In this document: piece by piece, positions 48,716 through 59,094 of the stretch | Layout: each line of letters starts with the position of its first letter | Numbering within the stretch: the stretch's first letter is position 1 | Source of the DNA: Ryuthela nishihirai | Taxonomy: Eukaryota; Arthropoda; Arachnida; Araneae; Heptathelidae | DNA length: 64,000 bases | Reading direction: 5' to 3' | Assembly (NCBI GenBank): GCA_038380435.1 | Contig: JAWZYU010000020.1 | Location: 44,238,307-44,302,306, forward strand | Translations under genes and position numbers: made by a program | The notes under the pieces: model-generated | The model's input: only the letters and a program-made list of their open reading frames with translations | Database searches by the model: none | Told to the model about the DNA's origin: nothing

Positions 48716-48806
48716 AGCCTGTGCTAGATTGTGGGTTAGAACTCTCTGGTATGAGCTGGAGAGACGTGGGTTCGAGTCCGCCGCATCGTCCAAACTGCTC
48801 TTTTTT
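48716..48806 (+). other. tRNA-like sequence with T-run terminator
   Basis: CTCTCTGGTATGAGCTGGAG can form an anticodon-like arm and GTGGGTTCGAGTCCGCC holds a B box; six T follow at 48801-48806. The acceptor and D arms do not fold convincingly, so this is a tRNA-derived remnant or an unlisted SINE head. Confidence 0.4.
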
Positions 48807-48856
48807 ATTTATCTCTTAAAACGAAAAACGTTTCATTTCTCAAACCATTAGAGTTA

Positions 48857-49225
48857 AGGTTGGGTTATTTTACCTCTGAACGGCATTTTACTTTTGCACA
48901 CAATGGTCTAAACGGCCAGGCTTAACCTTCTATGACCCCAAAGACTCGGAGAAGGTTAGGAGAAGGGTTAGAAGATAAATGGAAGCCTCTCATCAAAATC
49001 ATCTAACATCTTCTTTAACGTATACAAGCTGACACTCCTGCGTAGAAGACCACATCTGACAGGAAAGTCCCATCTGATGGATGGTGGCCTTTCCAAGCAC
49101 ATCAATATCCCCTTTCTGATCGAGGGCAGGTTATGGGTTTAATGGAGATTAATCTCAACGCTGACACAGGTGAACCTGGGAACTGCAGATTACGAACCTG
49201 GTGCGCCACAAACTGAGCCAAGCTT
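48857..49225 (-). repeat. Diverged SINE-A copy in calcium channel intron
   Basis: GGTTGGGTTATTTTACCTCT at the tail, GAGATTAATCTCAACGCTGA before the head, then AACTGCAGATTACGAACCTG. Clearly older than the copy at 51.5 kb. Confidence 0.9.
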
Positions 49226-49276
49226 CTCTCCCTTGAGTTGAGAGCAAATCGTTGTTATCAGTATAAACCTCTAGAC

Positions 49277-49475
49277 CAGTGGTTCTCAACCTTTTATGCT
49301 TCACGTACCCCCTGGAAATGTGTATGTAGCTGGCTTACCCCTTGTATAGATAGATAAAACTATAGTTATAGTATAACAATGGTTATTTTTACTTTGTTAC
49401 TAGATCTAGCGACTTTTGAGCTCTCACGGCGTACCCTAAAAAATTTTACCGCGTACCCCACGTTGAGAACCCCTG
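49277..49475. mobile_element. 199-bp hAT-type MITE with 8-bp target duplication
   Basis: Starts CAGTGGTTCTCAACCTTT and ends ACGTTGAGAACCCCTG. Flanked by CTCTAGAC at 49269-49276 and 49476-49483. Inside, GTACCCC motifs are repeated near both ends. It lies in the channel intron. Confidence 0.95.
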
Positions 49476-50101
49476 CTCTAGACCATCACTATTCCACCAC
49501 TAAAATTTCAAATTTTCAACTTAAGTTGATCATAGGCAATAGTAGCTTAACATTTGGTCATTTTCCAACTCTTTTCACCGTTAGAGGGAACAATTAAAAC
49601 TATTGAGAGATTCGAAAAGAACGAATCCTATATTTCGTCACTACCTATCCAAAAAGAATTTTTATCTCTAAACCCCCCCCCCCCCCCAAAAAAAAAAAGT
49701 TGAATATCTACAGAGTAGCTTGAACTTTTTGAAACTGGATAAAACAACCAGAGAAAGGGAGGGGAAAAAAACATGGCAAGTATTGAACATTGAAAATTAA
49801 ACAATTAAATATCGTTTCAACGCAAAAAGAAAGAACTGAAGTTTGAAAGAGCAGTGGTGACTAAAAGCAATAAATTATATTAGTGGAATTCAACCATTTT
49901 TTACTGGAATGGCTTTTCCAATAAGGGGAGTGTAATACAAGCCAGAACCTTTATTTTTTGATACAATTATCGTGAATCATGTGCGAAGCTTTTGTTTCTA
50001 AAACGTGTTGATTGATTACAAAAGGTGTCGTATAGTTTCTCTGTAAAAATAAACATAAGCCGCTTAAATCGAATACCAGTTCGTAATCACTTGAAAACAC
50101 A

Positions 50102-50666
50102 ATGGTTTCCATAAATTAAGGAAAATCCTTATGTTAAGTCAATGGGAAGCTAACGTCAAAGCTCTATAACTTCTAAAATAAGTTTTTTTTTTGTTTTGCA
50201 AAATGTGATTGCAGATAAAGGTCTCAATCAAATAAATCATATCTCGATTTCCAACAATATTCGTTCAGTATTTAATGAGTTATGAAGTTTGAATATTTAG
50301 CAATAACAATACCAGCCACAAAAATTCAGAAGTTAATCAAAACTTAGTAATACGTATTGTATCAAAGTGTTTAATAAAATAAGTTTGTATTTTAGAACTT
50401 TGTGTAAAGAATTCTTTCACTCTTCTTAAGTTTTGTATAAGTTTCTTAAGACTGGCATTGCTGTTGTTAAATATTCAAACTCCCATAACTCATTAAATAC
50501 GGAACGAATATTGTTGAAAATCGAGGTATTGTTTTATTTAATTGAGATCTTTATCTGCAATCACATTTTTCAAAACAAAAAAAAAACTTGTTTTAGAAGT
50601 CACAGAGCTTTGACGTTAGCTTCCCATTGATTTAACATAGGAATTTTCCTTAATTTATGGAAACCA
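50102..50666. mobile_element. Foldback family F, copy 3
   Basis: Left TGGTTTCCATAAATTAAGGA and right TCCTTAATTTATGGAAACCA are exact inverses. The arms run inward through GGGAAGCTAACGTCAAAGCT against AGCTTTGACGTTAGCTTCCC (perfect 20-bp inverse), CAAAATGTGATTGCAGATAA, TCTCGATTTCCAACAATATT and ATAACTCATTAAATAC. It is about 565 bp and lies in the channel intron. Confidence 0.92.
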
Positions 50667-50992
50667 GTGTATTGATGTTTTATGTTCCTGTTTCGTACAG
50701 AAATTTCAGCTTGAGTGACCCAACGAGTGCATATCATCTAGTAGAAGTATATCTAATCTCTCTTTTATAGTAACTGTAGGGCATTACCCTCTATCTATGT
50801 GAAAGTTGACAAATCTCGCGTTTAGTAATCCAACTACTATAAATACAGAAGCATATGTAGTGTTCTGCACTTTTCTAATCTATATAAAAGAGTATTCTTG
50901 GTGTTGAGAGAAATACAAAAACATGAACAATGTATGCAAAATTTTCTTATTGAGTATTCTGCATCATTACAGTCTTATAAAAGCCGTAAAGA

Positions 50993-51384
50993 ATGGCGGA
51001 AAGCAAAATCAATTGCCACAGAGTTAAAAAAGTTGAACTAACTTATAAAGGGATCTTTGGAGTGCTATGGACAAGAACATCTGTAACCGAACTGATGGAA
51101 GCGGAAAATCACGTTGCACAATATCTAAAGTGTATAGAGAATAACAAAGGTCTAAAAAAAATCTGCCATTCGTGGCATTTAAAGAAGGGAAAGGCTCTGA
51201 CAGACAGGGACAAGCGTTTATTTGGCATCGAACTGTACGGCAAAACAGAGCTACTGAAGTTCATCAGCTGAGAGAGATAATACCTAACAGTACTTCAAAA
51301 CCCATTTCAATGAGAACTATGGACAGAGAATTGAAAACTTTTGAAATTTGGAAAATGTACCATACTACGTACGTCGACGTTTAG
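50993..51384 (+). pseudogene. Tc1-like transposase, N-terminal fragment
   Basis: Two overlapping frames carry successive parts of the DNA-binding region. The first (50993-51271) has KGKALTDRDKRLFG, the usual (K)LTDRD-R motif. The second (from about 51240) has QNRATEVHQLREI, NSTSKPISMRTMDRELKTF and EIWK, matching the end of the second helix-turn-helix. A frameshift separates them and no catalytic core follows, so it is a truncated relic. Confidence 0.75.
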
Positions 51385-51534
51385 GTAGGTGTTCATAATT
51401 ATTTGGCCAGGCAAGTGCATATTTAGTTTTTCATTTTTTCTCCATAGGGTGATTCTGGTTCGTGGAATGTAAGTTTGCATGCCGCAGTCTGTATAGAAGT
51501 GGATAAATCTCACTCTTTACTGATCCAACTAGTT

Positions 51535-51910
51535 GGGTTGGGTTGTTTTACCTCTGAGCGGCACTTTTTTGCACACCATGGGCTAAATGGCCAGGTCACA
51601 TGGACCCCGAAGGCTCAGAGAAGGTTGGGGGAGGGGACCCACTAGAACAGCTGTTGGGAGACAGATGGTAGCCTCCCGTCAAGGCCATCCAGCGTGCACA
51701 GGGTATGGCTCTCCCGCACACGGGACCACGGCTTAACGTCCCATCCGACGGACGACGGTCTTTCCAAGGCCATCGGTGTCCCCTACTGACCGTGGGCAGG
51801 GCGGAGAATTTTTGCGGAGAGAAATCTCAACGCTGACCCAGTTGGGACTCGAACCTGAGAACTGCAGATTACGAGCCTGGCGCGCTACCAACTGAGCCAC
51901 CCCCGCCCCA
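51535..51910 (-). repeat. SINE-A copy with 12-bp target duplication, in calcium channel intron
   Basis: Flanks ATCCAACTAGTT (51523-51534) and ATCCAATTAGTT (51911-51922) differ at one base. The copy lacks about 12 bases (TTCTTTAACG region) that include the second CGTTAA motif; otherwise it is near consensus. It is in the same orientation as the channel gene. Confidence 0.96.
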
Positions 51911-52198
51911 ATCCAATTAGTTAAATGCAGTATATATAAATATATATTTTTTTTTCTGGGCGTATATTGCACTTCTCTAATCAATATGGAAATGGAGGAA
52001 TCTTACGTTAAGTAACCAAATCGAGTAAATATAAATTATATTAGCATTTCAGTTTCTCTTCTTCACTGATATCGTTTTTTGTTGTCTCATAGTATTTTCA
52101 CTGTCGTTTCGAAAAGTACACTGAATTCGCATGAAATTATATTATTTTAAATCTGCAATAATGATTATCTTAAATGAAAGGTAAGCAACCAAACTTAC

Positions 52199-52308
52199 AC
52201 GTCCAACGAGGCTCTCGGCACTGCCCAGTATCTCTCCATACGGTAGATCTCCAGATTTGGATTTAACTGGGGAATCGCTACTCTTGCTAAGGGAAGTGTC
52301 TCGGGAAC
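52199..52308 (-). CDS. L-type calcium channel alpha-1 subunit, penultimate exon
   Basis: Acceptor TTTTAG before 52308 and donor CGT|GTAAGT at 52199/52198. Two bases complete a Gly codon from the previous exon; 36 codons follow and the exon ends on a codon border, so it joins the terminal exon in phase 0. The peptide SRDTSLSKSSDSPVKSKSGD is Ser/Lys-rich, and LPYGEILGSAESLVGR leads straight into [10 protein letters not shown] of the next exon. The SAESLVGRVL join is the known family sequence at this point, which supports the splice. The Ser-rich part may be phosphorylated (inference). Confidence 0.85.
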
Positions 52309-53041
52309 CTAAAACAAATGCAAGAGATATGTTAATGTATGAAGTGGAAAATAAATTCACCCGTTTCATACTCTATGTAATGAAAAGTCATTTCAAAAGA
52401 ATTTCACCACTCCATTGTTATGCAAAATTAAAAATAAAATTTGTTAATACTGCAATACTTATCACTCCAACAGTCAGAGACACAACATATAAGCGTGATT
52501 GACCCTTACGAAATTCCAATCCCATAACCAGAGAAAAGCTCAGTAAGCCCATAAGAAGAGTATAATTTTTTTCGGATTAAAAATGAAGCACCATTCGGTG
52601 GGAGGGAGGTGATTATCGGGCATTTTTTTAATTCGGGTTGAAATCGGGTTAAAATAAAGTTAATCCAAATCTTCAGACGTTAGGTAATAATATTATTATT
52701 TGCATGCACTAAAATAAGCATTGCCAGTGTTTCTTGAGCAAGATTGCATCTGTACAAACTTTTCCGTCTATTTCATTTAAATTCAGATCATATATTCATC
52801 TATAAATGATATTTTAATATACTCTGCAATGTTTTTAATAAATACATTTTTAATCTTTTTTTTTTCGATATTTTTCTATTATATAATATGTCAGGAATGA
52901 TTAAATGACTTTCTCTTACATTAATATGAGACTCAGTTTTGTTTAACGAATGGTATTCTGGAACCAATTATTTAGTTATAGCGAGAATCACGCTCTATTA
53001 ATCTAATATAATGTGGCGTCCCTCATCTTTCATCAGTAGTA

Positions 53042-53210
53042 CAGTCGCTCAAAAAAGTATCCGAACACTATGGTGATTACAGAATTCAGAAAAAATATTT
53101 GGCAATGATGTTTTTAGAAATTAGTAATCTAGCAACCTTCGTGAACTGTACACGAAGGTAATCTTATTTCTGTAATCAACCATAGTGTTCGGATATTTTT
53201 TGAGTGACTG
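53042..53210. mobile_element. 169-bp Tc1/mariner-type MITE with TA target
   Basis: Starts CAGTCGCTCAAAAAAGTATC and ends, inverted, CAGTCACTCAAAAAATATCC; inner blocks CGAACACTATGG and CCATAGTGTTCG are exact inverses. TA at 53040-53041 and 53211-53212. Small internal palindrome around 53140-53160 (CTTCGTG / CACGAAG). Confidence 0.95.
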
Positions 53211-53742
53211 TATGTGTGCACTGCCACATAACATAGAAGAATTACAAATAATAATTCATTCTCTTATATTGATCGATGTCTATATAGTATTGGCAAATGA
53301 TTGATTCAAACAAATCGACAATATGCTAATTTAATCTTTTCTTTTTTTACAAGAAAATGCAATAGTTATGAAAAAAATTTCCCCCACGTTTTTCGGATTT
53401 AAACCGAATATTAAATCTTTGGTTATGATGACGAAATTGATGAATCTGGTAAAACCCGAAAAGTCATATCCTATCCATAAGCCATGAACCCCCCCCCCCC
53501 CTAACAGACGCTTTAGTCTGTTTAAATTTTTGAAACTTTTATTACCTTACAATACAATGACTCGTTAACATTAGAGATACTGATGCTAAAAAATTGCCAT
53601 TGTTGTACTCTCACAAGTTCAGTTCTTATTTTTATAAAAAAAATTTTTGATCAATCTCTTCTACCAATGCCAAAGCCCCCGCTGTTTTTTTTTCAGCTGG
53701 TTACGTGGCTGCATCATTAAGTACTAATAAGCAACAAGAATT

Positions 53743-53956
53743 ATATATGGAAGAAGATGGAATTTAAATTTTCTATTTTAAATGACGATTATGATCTATG
53801 ATTATGACGATGATCTACGATTATGATCTATGATTATTATTGATCTAGAACGATTATATCGATTACCTCGATGCCATAAATAGCTTAATCACGAGACGCA
53901 TTAATAAATAATGGTCATTTAAAATAGAAAGTTTAAGTTCATCTTTTTACATATAT
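53743..53956. mobile_element. 214-bp foldback with GATTATGATCTAT repeats in the loop
   Basis: The left arm (ATATATGGAAGAAGATGGAA, then TTTCTATTTTAAATGAC) and the inverted right arm (ATATATGTAAAAAGATGAAC, then TTTCTATTTTAAATGAC) match over about 45 bp. The loop (53785-53860) holds four to five copies of ATTATGATCTA-like repeats. Confidence 0.82.
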
Positions 53957-54579
53957 CAGTGGCAAGAAAAAAATACTATTAAACAAAGAACCATGTATCA
54001 TTTGCTCTTGCCAGCTGAGCCACCTGATCTCATTACAAGAGCTCACGACTTTGGTGTTTACACTCACAAAAACTCCGTACGTTTTAGCAAGCTCTTCGTT
54101 TCTCCTCAGTTACAGAGTATTTTTGTCAGTGAGGTAATACAGGATGACAGAAAAATCATGGAACACATTTTATGACGCATGTTCTATTTGCCAAAAAAGC
54201 GCTTTAAAATCATAACAAAACTAAGTGTTATATTAAGTGTTACAAATGTCCATCACACTCAGCAATCTTCTCTGTTTTCTTCATATTTGATGCAACCCGG
54301 TGAAGAGTTTCTGACCTAAAGAGATCATGTCGATTTCTTTGGCGCATGAGAATCGGGAATTGTATTCCTAAACTCATTCTGGCAAGTTGAATAAGAGTGA
54401 GATGCCAGTTAGTGTTCGGCAATAAACACACGTTGCACCCATGAAAAATACACGTTTGCACTTTGAATGTTGAAAAACAACTGACACGAGTCTGTTACAA
54501 AATTATATGATCTGCGAGGGTTTTGTGCTGGTATAGTCACAGTTATATGTACATATTTATGAATCCCGTTGAATTGCAT

Positions 54580-54867
54580 TCAGTTGCAATTATCACTAAG
54601 TATTTTAATACTAGCTACATCCCGCCAAAAGTTTGGCTCGAAACGTCTGTCCATTGCTAACTTTTCCCAACGATAACTTCTACTCCATTCACAACTTTCA
54701 ACTGTCCATTGATAACATACTTCTCCATTCATAAGGTAGGCGCCGACAGCGATCCCAGAAATTTCAAGCACTTGGAAAGGGATTAATCTTGACCCACCAC
54801 AGATAGGTATCCGATCTCTTACCACAGCAAGACATAAACGGGACCACCAAACCAAATTTAGGACCAA
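54580..54867 (-). other. Unassigned 95-codon open frame in calcium channel intron
   Basis: An open stretch richer in GC than its surroundings, with many Trp, Cys and Arg residues (for example ESCEWSRSYRWEKLAMDRRF). It lies between two channel exons on the same strand, but I see no good acceptor or donor and no family match. The DNA contains a loose direct repeat (CTGTCCATTGCTAAC and CTGTCCATTGATAAC, about 55 bp apart). It could be an old transposon piece or an optional exon; the first is likelier. Confidence 0.25.
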
Positions 54868-55134
54868 TTGGTCAAGTACCTACGGAATCACAGGGAGCCG
54901 AAATTTTCGCCACGAATGATGCCACCGGTGGCACACAAGAAACATGTATCCGCCCACTCGCCTGTTCGAAGGTGACACCATCGTTATATGATATATCATT
55001 ATATTGATCATCCTGTGTGTACCATCGTAATATAATACGATGGACTACAGGAGTTTTTGATCATTCTGTATTACTGCATTTCACACTCTCATACATAAGC
55101 TATATCATAAATTAAAAAATGAAATTCCACTTAC

Positions 55135-55481
55135 CATGATATGAAGCTCTGTGAGTAGGAATAAACCCAGGACCATCTCCCAATCTTCTTCGCTTCCTCC
55201 TGAATGCATCAGTCTCCGGCGTCACCCCAGCCACTGCCATGGCGGGCAAGTGAGCCAGGCGAAGAGAGGCGGCAATGTGGCTCATCGGTGATGATTCCAT
55301 CAAGTGATGATCACTGATGGCATCTGAAGACTGGTGCATTAAGATGGGCTGTTCGTGACTATCCTGCTTCGTGAAGCAGGGGAGGCGAAACGGAGCAGTA
55401 GCACACTTGCCAACAAATTTCCGCGGGGGAGGAGTGGGCGCACGGACTCCAGACAAGTCTTCAGAGTCCTCCACAGACAGG
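55135..55481 (-). CDS. L-type calcium channel alpha-1 subunit, third-from-last exon
   Basis: Acceptor TTGCATTCCAATAG ends at 55482 and donor CATG|GTAAGT lies at 55135/55134. The exon begins with one base completing a codon and ends with one base of a Gly codon; the next exon supplies GT, giving an unbroken join HRASYHG-SRDTS. The peptide is a typical variable cytoplasmic tail: an acidic start (LSVEDSEDLSGV), a proline stretch RAPTPPPRKFVGKC, a His/Ser-rich middle (SSDAISDHHLMESSPMSHIA), then AFRRKRRRLGDGPGFIPTHR with a basic cluster. In CaV1 channels this tail binds regulators and controls gating and transport. The PTPPPR motif could bind an SH3 domain (inference). Upstream exons must lie beyond 55.5 kb; none is recognisable up to 64 kb. 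On its own this exon would not be diagnostic; its assignment comes from frame continuity. Confidence 0.75.
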
Positions 55482-55673
55482 CTATTGGAATGCAAGAATA
55501 GGTCACTTTCAGCATTTGTTTAATAGTTTGTAAATGAAATTAACATGTTTTTGTTTTTTATGCTTACTAATTAGGATTGTTAGGTGACCAGGATTTTCTC
55601 GATTTGTCCTGATTGTCCTAAAAGTTTTGACGTATTCCCGGAAAGAGTTATGCCTGATGTCATTTGTTCCAGA

Positions 55674-56059
55674 GGGGCGGTGGTGGCTCAGTCGGTAGCG
55701 CGCCAGGCTCGTAATCTGTAGTTCCCAGGTTCGAGTCCCAGCTGGGTCAGCGTTGAGATTTATCTCCGCAAAAATTCCCCGCCCTGCCCACGGTCAGTAG
55801 GGGACACCGATGGGCTTGGAAAGGCCGCCGTCCATCGGATGGGACGTTAAGCCGTGGCCCCGTGTGTGGGAGAGCCATACCCTGTACACGTTAAACAACA
55901 CGCTGGATGGCCTTGACGGGAGGCTACCATCTGTCTCCCAACAGCTGTTCCAGTGGGTCCCCTCCTCCAACCTTCTCTGAGCCTTCGGGGTCCATGTGAC
56001 CTGGCCATTTAGCCCATGGTGTGCAAAAAAGTGCCGCTCAGAGGTAAAACAACCCAACC
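55674..56059 (+). repeat. Full-length SINE-A with 13-bp target duplication
   Basis: Flanked by CATTTGTTCCAGA at 55661-55673 and 56060-56072, a perfect match. Head GGGGCGGTGGTGGCTCAGTC with A box, B box CAGGTTCGAGTCCCAGC, body with GGGACGTTAAGCCGTGG, tail AGGTAAAACAACCCAACC. 386 bp; the cleanest example of the family in the + orientation. Confidence 0.98.
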
Positions 56060-56072
56060 CATTTGTTCCAGA

Positions 56073-57660
56073 AATGGTAAAGTGAAAACGTGTTGCTGAA
56101 ACGTGAAACGTGTTGACGTGTTGTGAAAACGTGTGAACTCGGAGTTGGAACGGATATGAGAAGCTTGTTAATTTTATGATGAAATTTTCAGTAACAGTTT
56201 ATTATTGTGTGAAATTATATTTATCAGATAAATCGATCTGTAAGACCTAAAAATGTTTTTGCTGGCAATTGGATGACAAAAAGTTTTCAAGCATTCTAAA
56301 TCTTGTATAGAACTACTAACAATTGATTCTGTTATGGTTAAAAGGACTAAGGTAACAATTTTGGCTTTTGAGTTCTAGATGTTTCTATGTTCTGCATAGA
56401 TGGATGTATGTTTAGATAATAACAGGAACTTAATTGCGATACCAGAAATTCTCTCACAGCAAATTTTCTGGTGATTCCACTCCCACGAGAAAAATATCTC
56501 GATTTCGGAAAGTTTCATGAAAGGGAAAGAGAATGAAGGAAAATTATAATTAAAAGCTTTACGTCCAGAAGTCACCTTTTCTGAATCAGAAGCATTATTT
56601 TCAACATCCCAGATTTACCATCCTGAGTCGGCGACATTGGCTTGAAATATCCAGGTTTCCATGTTTGTAAACCTGGTAAACCAATGGCTAATTCAGTAGA
56701 GTTTATATTCGTAAATCAGTGCTTACACTATATTGCTTTGCACAAATCAGATGAAATCATATACAAGAATCCAATTCAGGGACACAATTTCGGATTCTGG
56801 TAAGGCTTCGATGTTTTTATTTACTTCTCTCAGTGTTTGTGTCATGGGAGAAATCTAAAGAAAAGAGCTCTCCGTATACTTTCTGTGGATAAGTGTAAAT
56901 GAGATTCTGAAGATTATTATCTTCAAAATCAATATTCTGAAGATTATTATCTTCAATATTAAAAAAATAGAGAATCTTCGTTTTAAGTATTTTTTTATTC
57001 AAGCCATTTCATCTTCCAATTTCCTTTTTTGTTTCTCAACCAATCTTTCATTTTTTAAACAAATCTGTTTTAATTATTTCTGTAAAGCTACGAAGATTTC
57101 ACTTCCAACATTCTATTGAATAATTTTCTTCTTCTAGACCAATACTGAGCAAAAGTTTTAACTGAAGAGTCTCACAGAAAATTAAAGTGGAGGGGTGGGC
57201 CGCCAAAAAAATACATAATTAATAACGTATGTGTAACCGACGCTAAAAAAATCTAAAGTCAAACTTAAACAATAGAATTTTATTACAATTAATTATTATT
57301 AATAAGAATACGCTTTGCCGAAGTTGAATTTCTTGTCGTCTATACGTTCTTTTTCTTATTACAAAATTTATTTCATTTGTCATCAGTAGCTTGAGGGCAG
57401 CACAAAAAGAGGTGATGAGCCGTAGTTTGCCCAGGCCTGGCCTAGAAAGTGCTCTTATCGTAGAAACGCTGCGCAAAAAAGTATCCTTCTAGCTCTCCTT
57501 TTTCCATTTAAAGTATACGCAATTCAATTGTTTGGTTTAACGTTAATCAGCCAAAGGAAGTTTAAGATGTTTTAGACAATTGATTTAAAGGCCATTCATC
57601 TTTTACTCATATAGGTTGAATAATACGAATCTTGGAGGCGTCATTTCAAAGTTATCATTT
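56073..57660. other. AT-rich DNA, presumed channel intron
   Basis: A two-copy tandem of about 30 bp (ATTCTGAAGATTATTATCTT) at 56906-56958. Open frames 56375-56575 and 57243-57476 (-) show no channel-like sequence. Confidence 0.45.
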
Positions 57661-57665
57661 TTGCA

Positions 57666-57745
57666 GAGTGGTTTAAAGAGGCATAATCGTTAGAACACTA
57701 GGCTAGTAATTGGGATTAGCAAGTTCGAGATGCAATCAAAATTCG
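57666..57745 (+). other. Possible tRNA-derived remnant
   Basis: CATAATCGTTAGAACACTAG and GCAAGTTCGAGATGC have spacing and wording reminiscent of A and B boxes. Weak; no fold checked. Confidence 0.25.
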
Positions 57746-57924
57746 GATTTTTTCGGTTTGTTTGCGTGCTGCACATAATGAGATAAATGACATCTTTGGA
57801 ATTCTAATTGCTGTCTGTCGGAAAAGACGTTACAGCCTTGACTTTGATTATAGAAGGGACATTTAAAAGGAAAATCATAAGATTTGACGAATGCCCCATC
57901 ACCTCCTACTATTTGTATCCAGTG

Positions 57925-58022
57925 GATTATGTTTATGATGCAGTGTGATGTAATGTAATGTGATGATTACATATGATGTTAAGTGTGATGATGTGTGATG
58001 ATTATATCTGATGTAATGATAC
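57925..58022 (+). repeat. Low-complexity TGATG/TGTGATG repeat
   Basis: Repeated TGTGATG, TAATG and TGATGATT words over about 100 bp (GTAATGTAATGTGATGATTA and similar). Confidence 0.75.
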
Positions 58023-58028
58023 ATATCT

Positions 58029-58193
58029 CTCCTGCATATGGAGCTACAGCAGACAGTAGCTTTTCCAAGCGTATCGGTATCCCCTACTGGCCAAGGGCAA
58101 GGCGGGGGTTTAACGGAAATAAATCTCAACGCTGACACCTGTGAGACTTGAACTTGGGAACTGCAGATTATGACCCTGAACGATACAAACTGA
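58029..58193 (-). repeat. SINE-A copy, head and adjoining body only
   Basis: From CTCCTGCATATGGAGC through CCAAGCGTATCGGTATCCCC to GAACTGCAGATTATGACCCT. The 3' half of the SINE is missing. Where the C-rich end of the head (CACCCCCGCCC) should be, there is an 18-base C run at 58194-58211. Confidence 0.85.
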
Positions 58194-58211
58194 CCCCCCC
58201 CCCCCCCCCCC

Positions 58212-58420
58212 AGTAGGTTAATGGGAAAGAGAAATATTTAAGGTACTGGAGTTGACGTAAAAGATAAATATTTAAGAATGGGGAAGATAACATAAAAGAG
58301 AAGTATTTAATACGGAAGAAAGCATGAAACAGAAATATTAAAAGAACTGAACTTAAAGTAAGAGGGAAATATTTAAGGTAGGGAAATTAATATGAATTAT
58401 AAAAATAAAGCACAGGAAAT
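58212..58420 (+). repeat. Minisatellite a, first array
   Basis: Five or six diverged copies of a unit of about 34-37 bp built on GAGAAATATTTAAGGTACTG plus GAGTTAATG-GAAA. The same unit fills 63525-64000. Confidence 0.75.
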
Positions 58421-58469
58421 GTCCTTTAATCAAGAAACGCTTGTCAAGCAAGTTGAAAAAATTCGCCTG

Positions 58470-58545
58470 TAGTGGAATCCGAGCCTTCGACTTCCTCCTA
58501 ACATGTGTAGTGCTCTACCACTGAGTTATCCTAAGGCTTCAAGAG
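58470..58545 (-). other. tRNA-like remnant, 5' half well kept
   Basis: On the - strand: CCTTAGGATAACTCAGTGGT then AGAGCACTACACATGTTAGG is a good tRNA D arm and anticodon arm, with the A box. The B-box position reads GGCTCGGATTCC, degraded from GGTTCGATTCC. Either a tRNA pseudogene (Ala- or Ile-like wording) or a SINE head. Confidence 0.5.
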
Positions 58546-58889
58546 CTCTCCCATCAACGAATTGAACCGGAATTGGGACATCTCAGTAATACCTGACATG
58601 TCATCAGGAGGTCTTAGGTTCTGCTCCCCCTCCCATCAAAACTCAATTTTTTAACTAACTCTACAATTCATCCTTAATCATTGCGCAACCAAATGTGTCC
58701 CCTTCCTCTTCTATTACATTTTAAATTCAATGGCGCAGTGATATTGGGTTAGTTCACTGTAATACTAGAGCAATTGGGGTCAGGGTGATGGAATGCTTTC
58801 AATTTTTTTTGTGAGAAGACCGTACTTGTAAGCAACATAAGAACTAGTTTCTTTGTCCTTGATATAAGCAAGGAAGAAAATACGACACA
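58546..58889. other. Unassigned DNA
   Basis: Nothing recognised. Confidence 0.4.
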
Positions 58890-59094
58890 GCATTCCTAAA
58901 GAAATGTATTATCTGGTAAGGACTTCCCATGAAATGTGCGAGTATATTCTGGTTTTACCAATGATATATACAAGTTATTCCTTAAAAACGCCTTCCTAAC
59001 GAAACGTACAAGTTTTTCTTGGTAGGATCTTTCCGATCAAATGTAAAAGAATTTTCTGATAAGTCTTACTAATGAAATGTACGGAAGTTTATCT
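58890..59094 (+). repeat. Minisatellite b, left part
   Basis: About five units of roughly 37-40 bp, consensus like TAAGGCCTTCCTAATGAAAT then GTACAAGTATGTCTTGG. Separated from the right part by a SINE-A. Confidence 0.75.
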
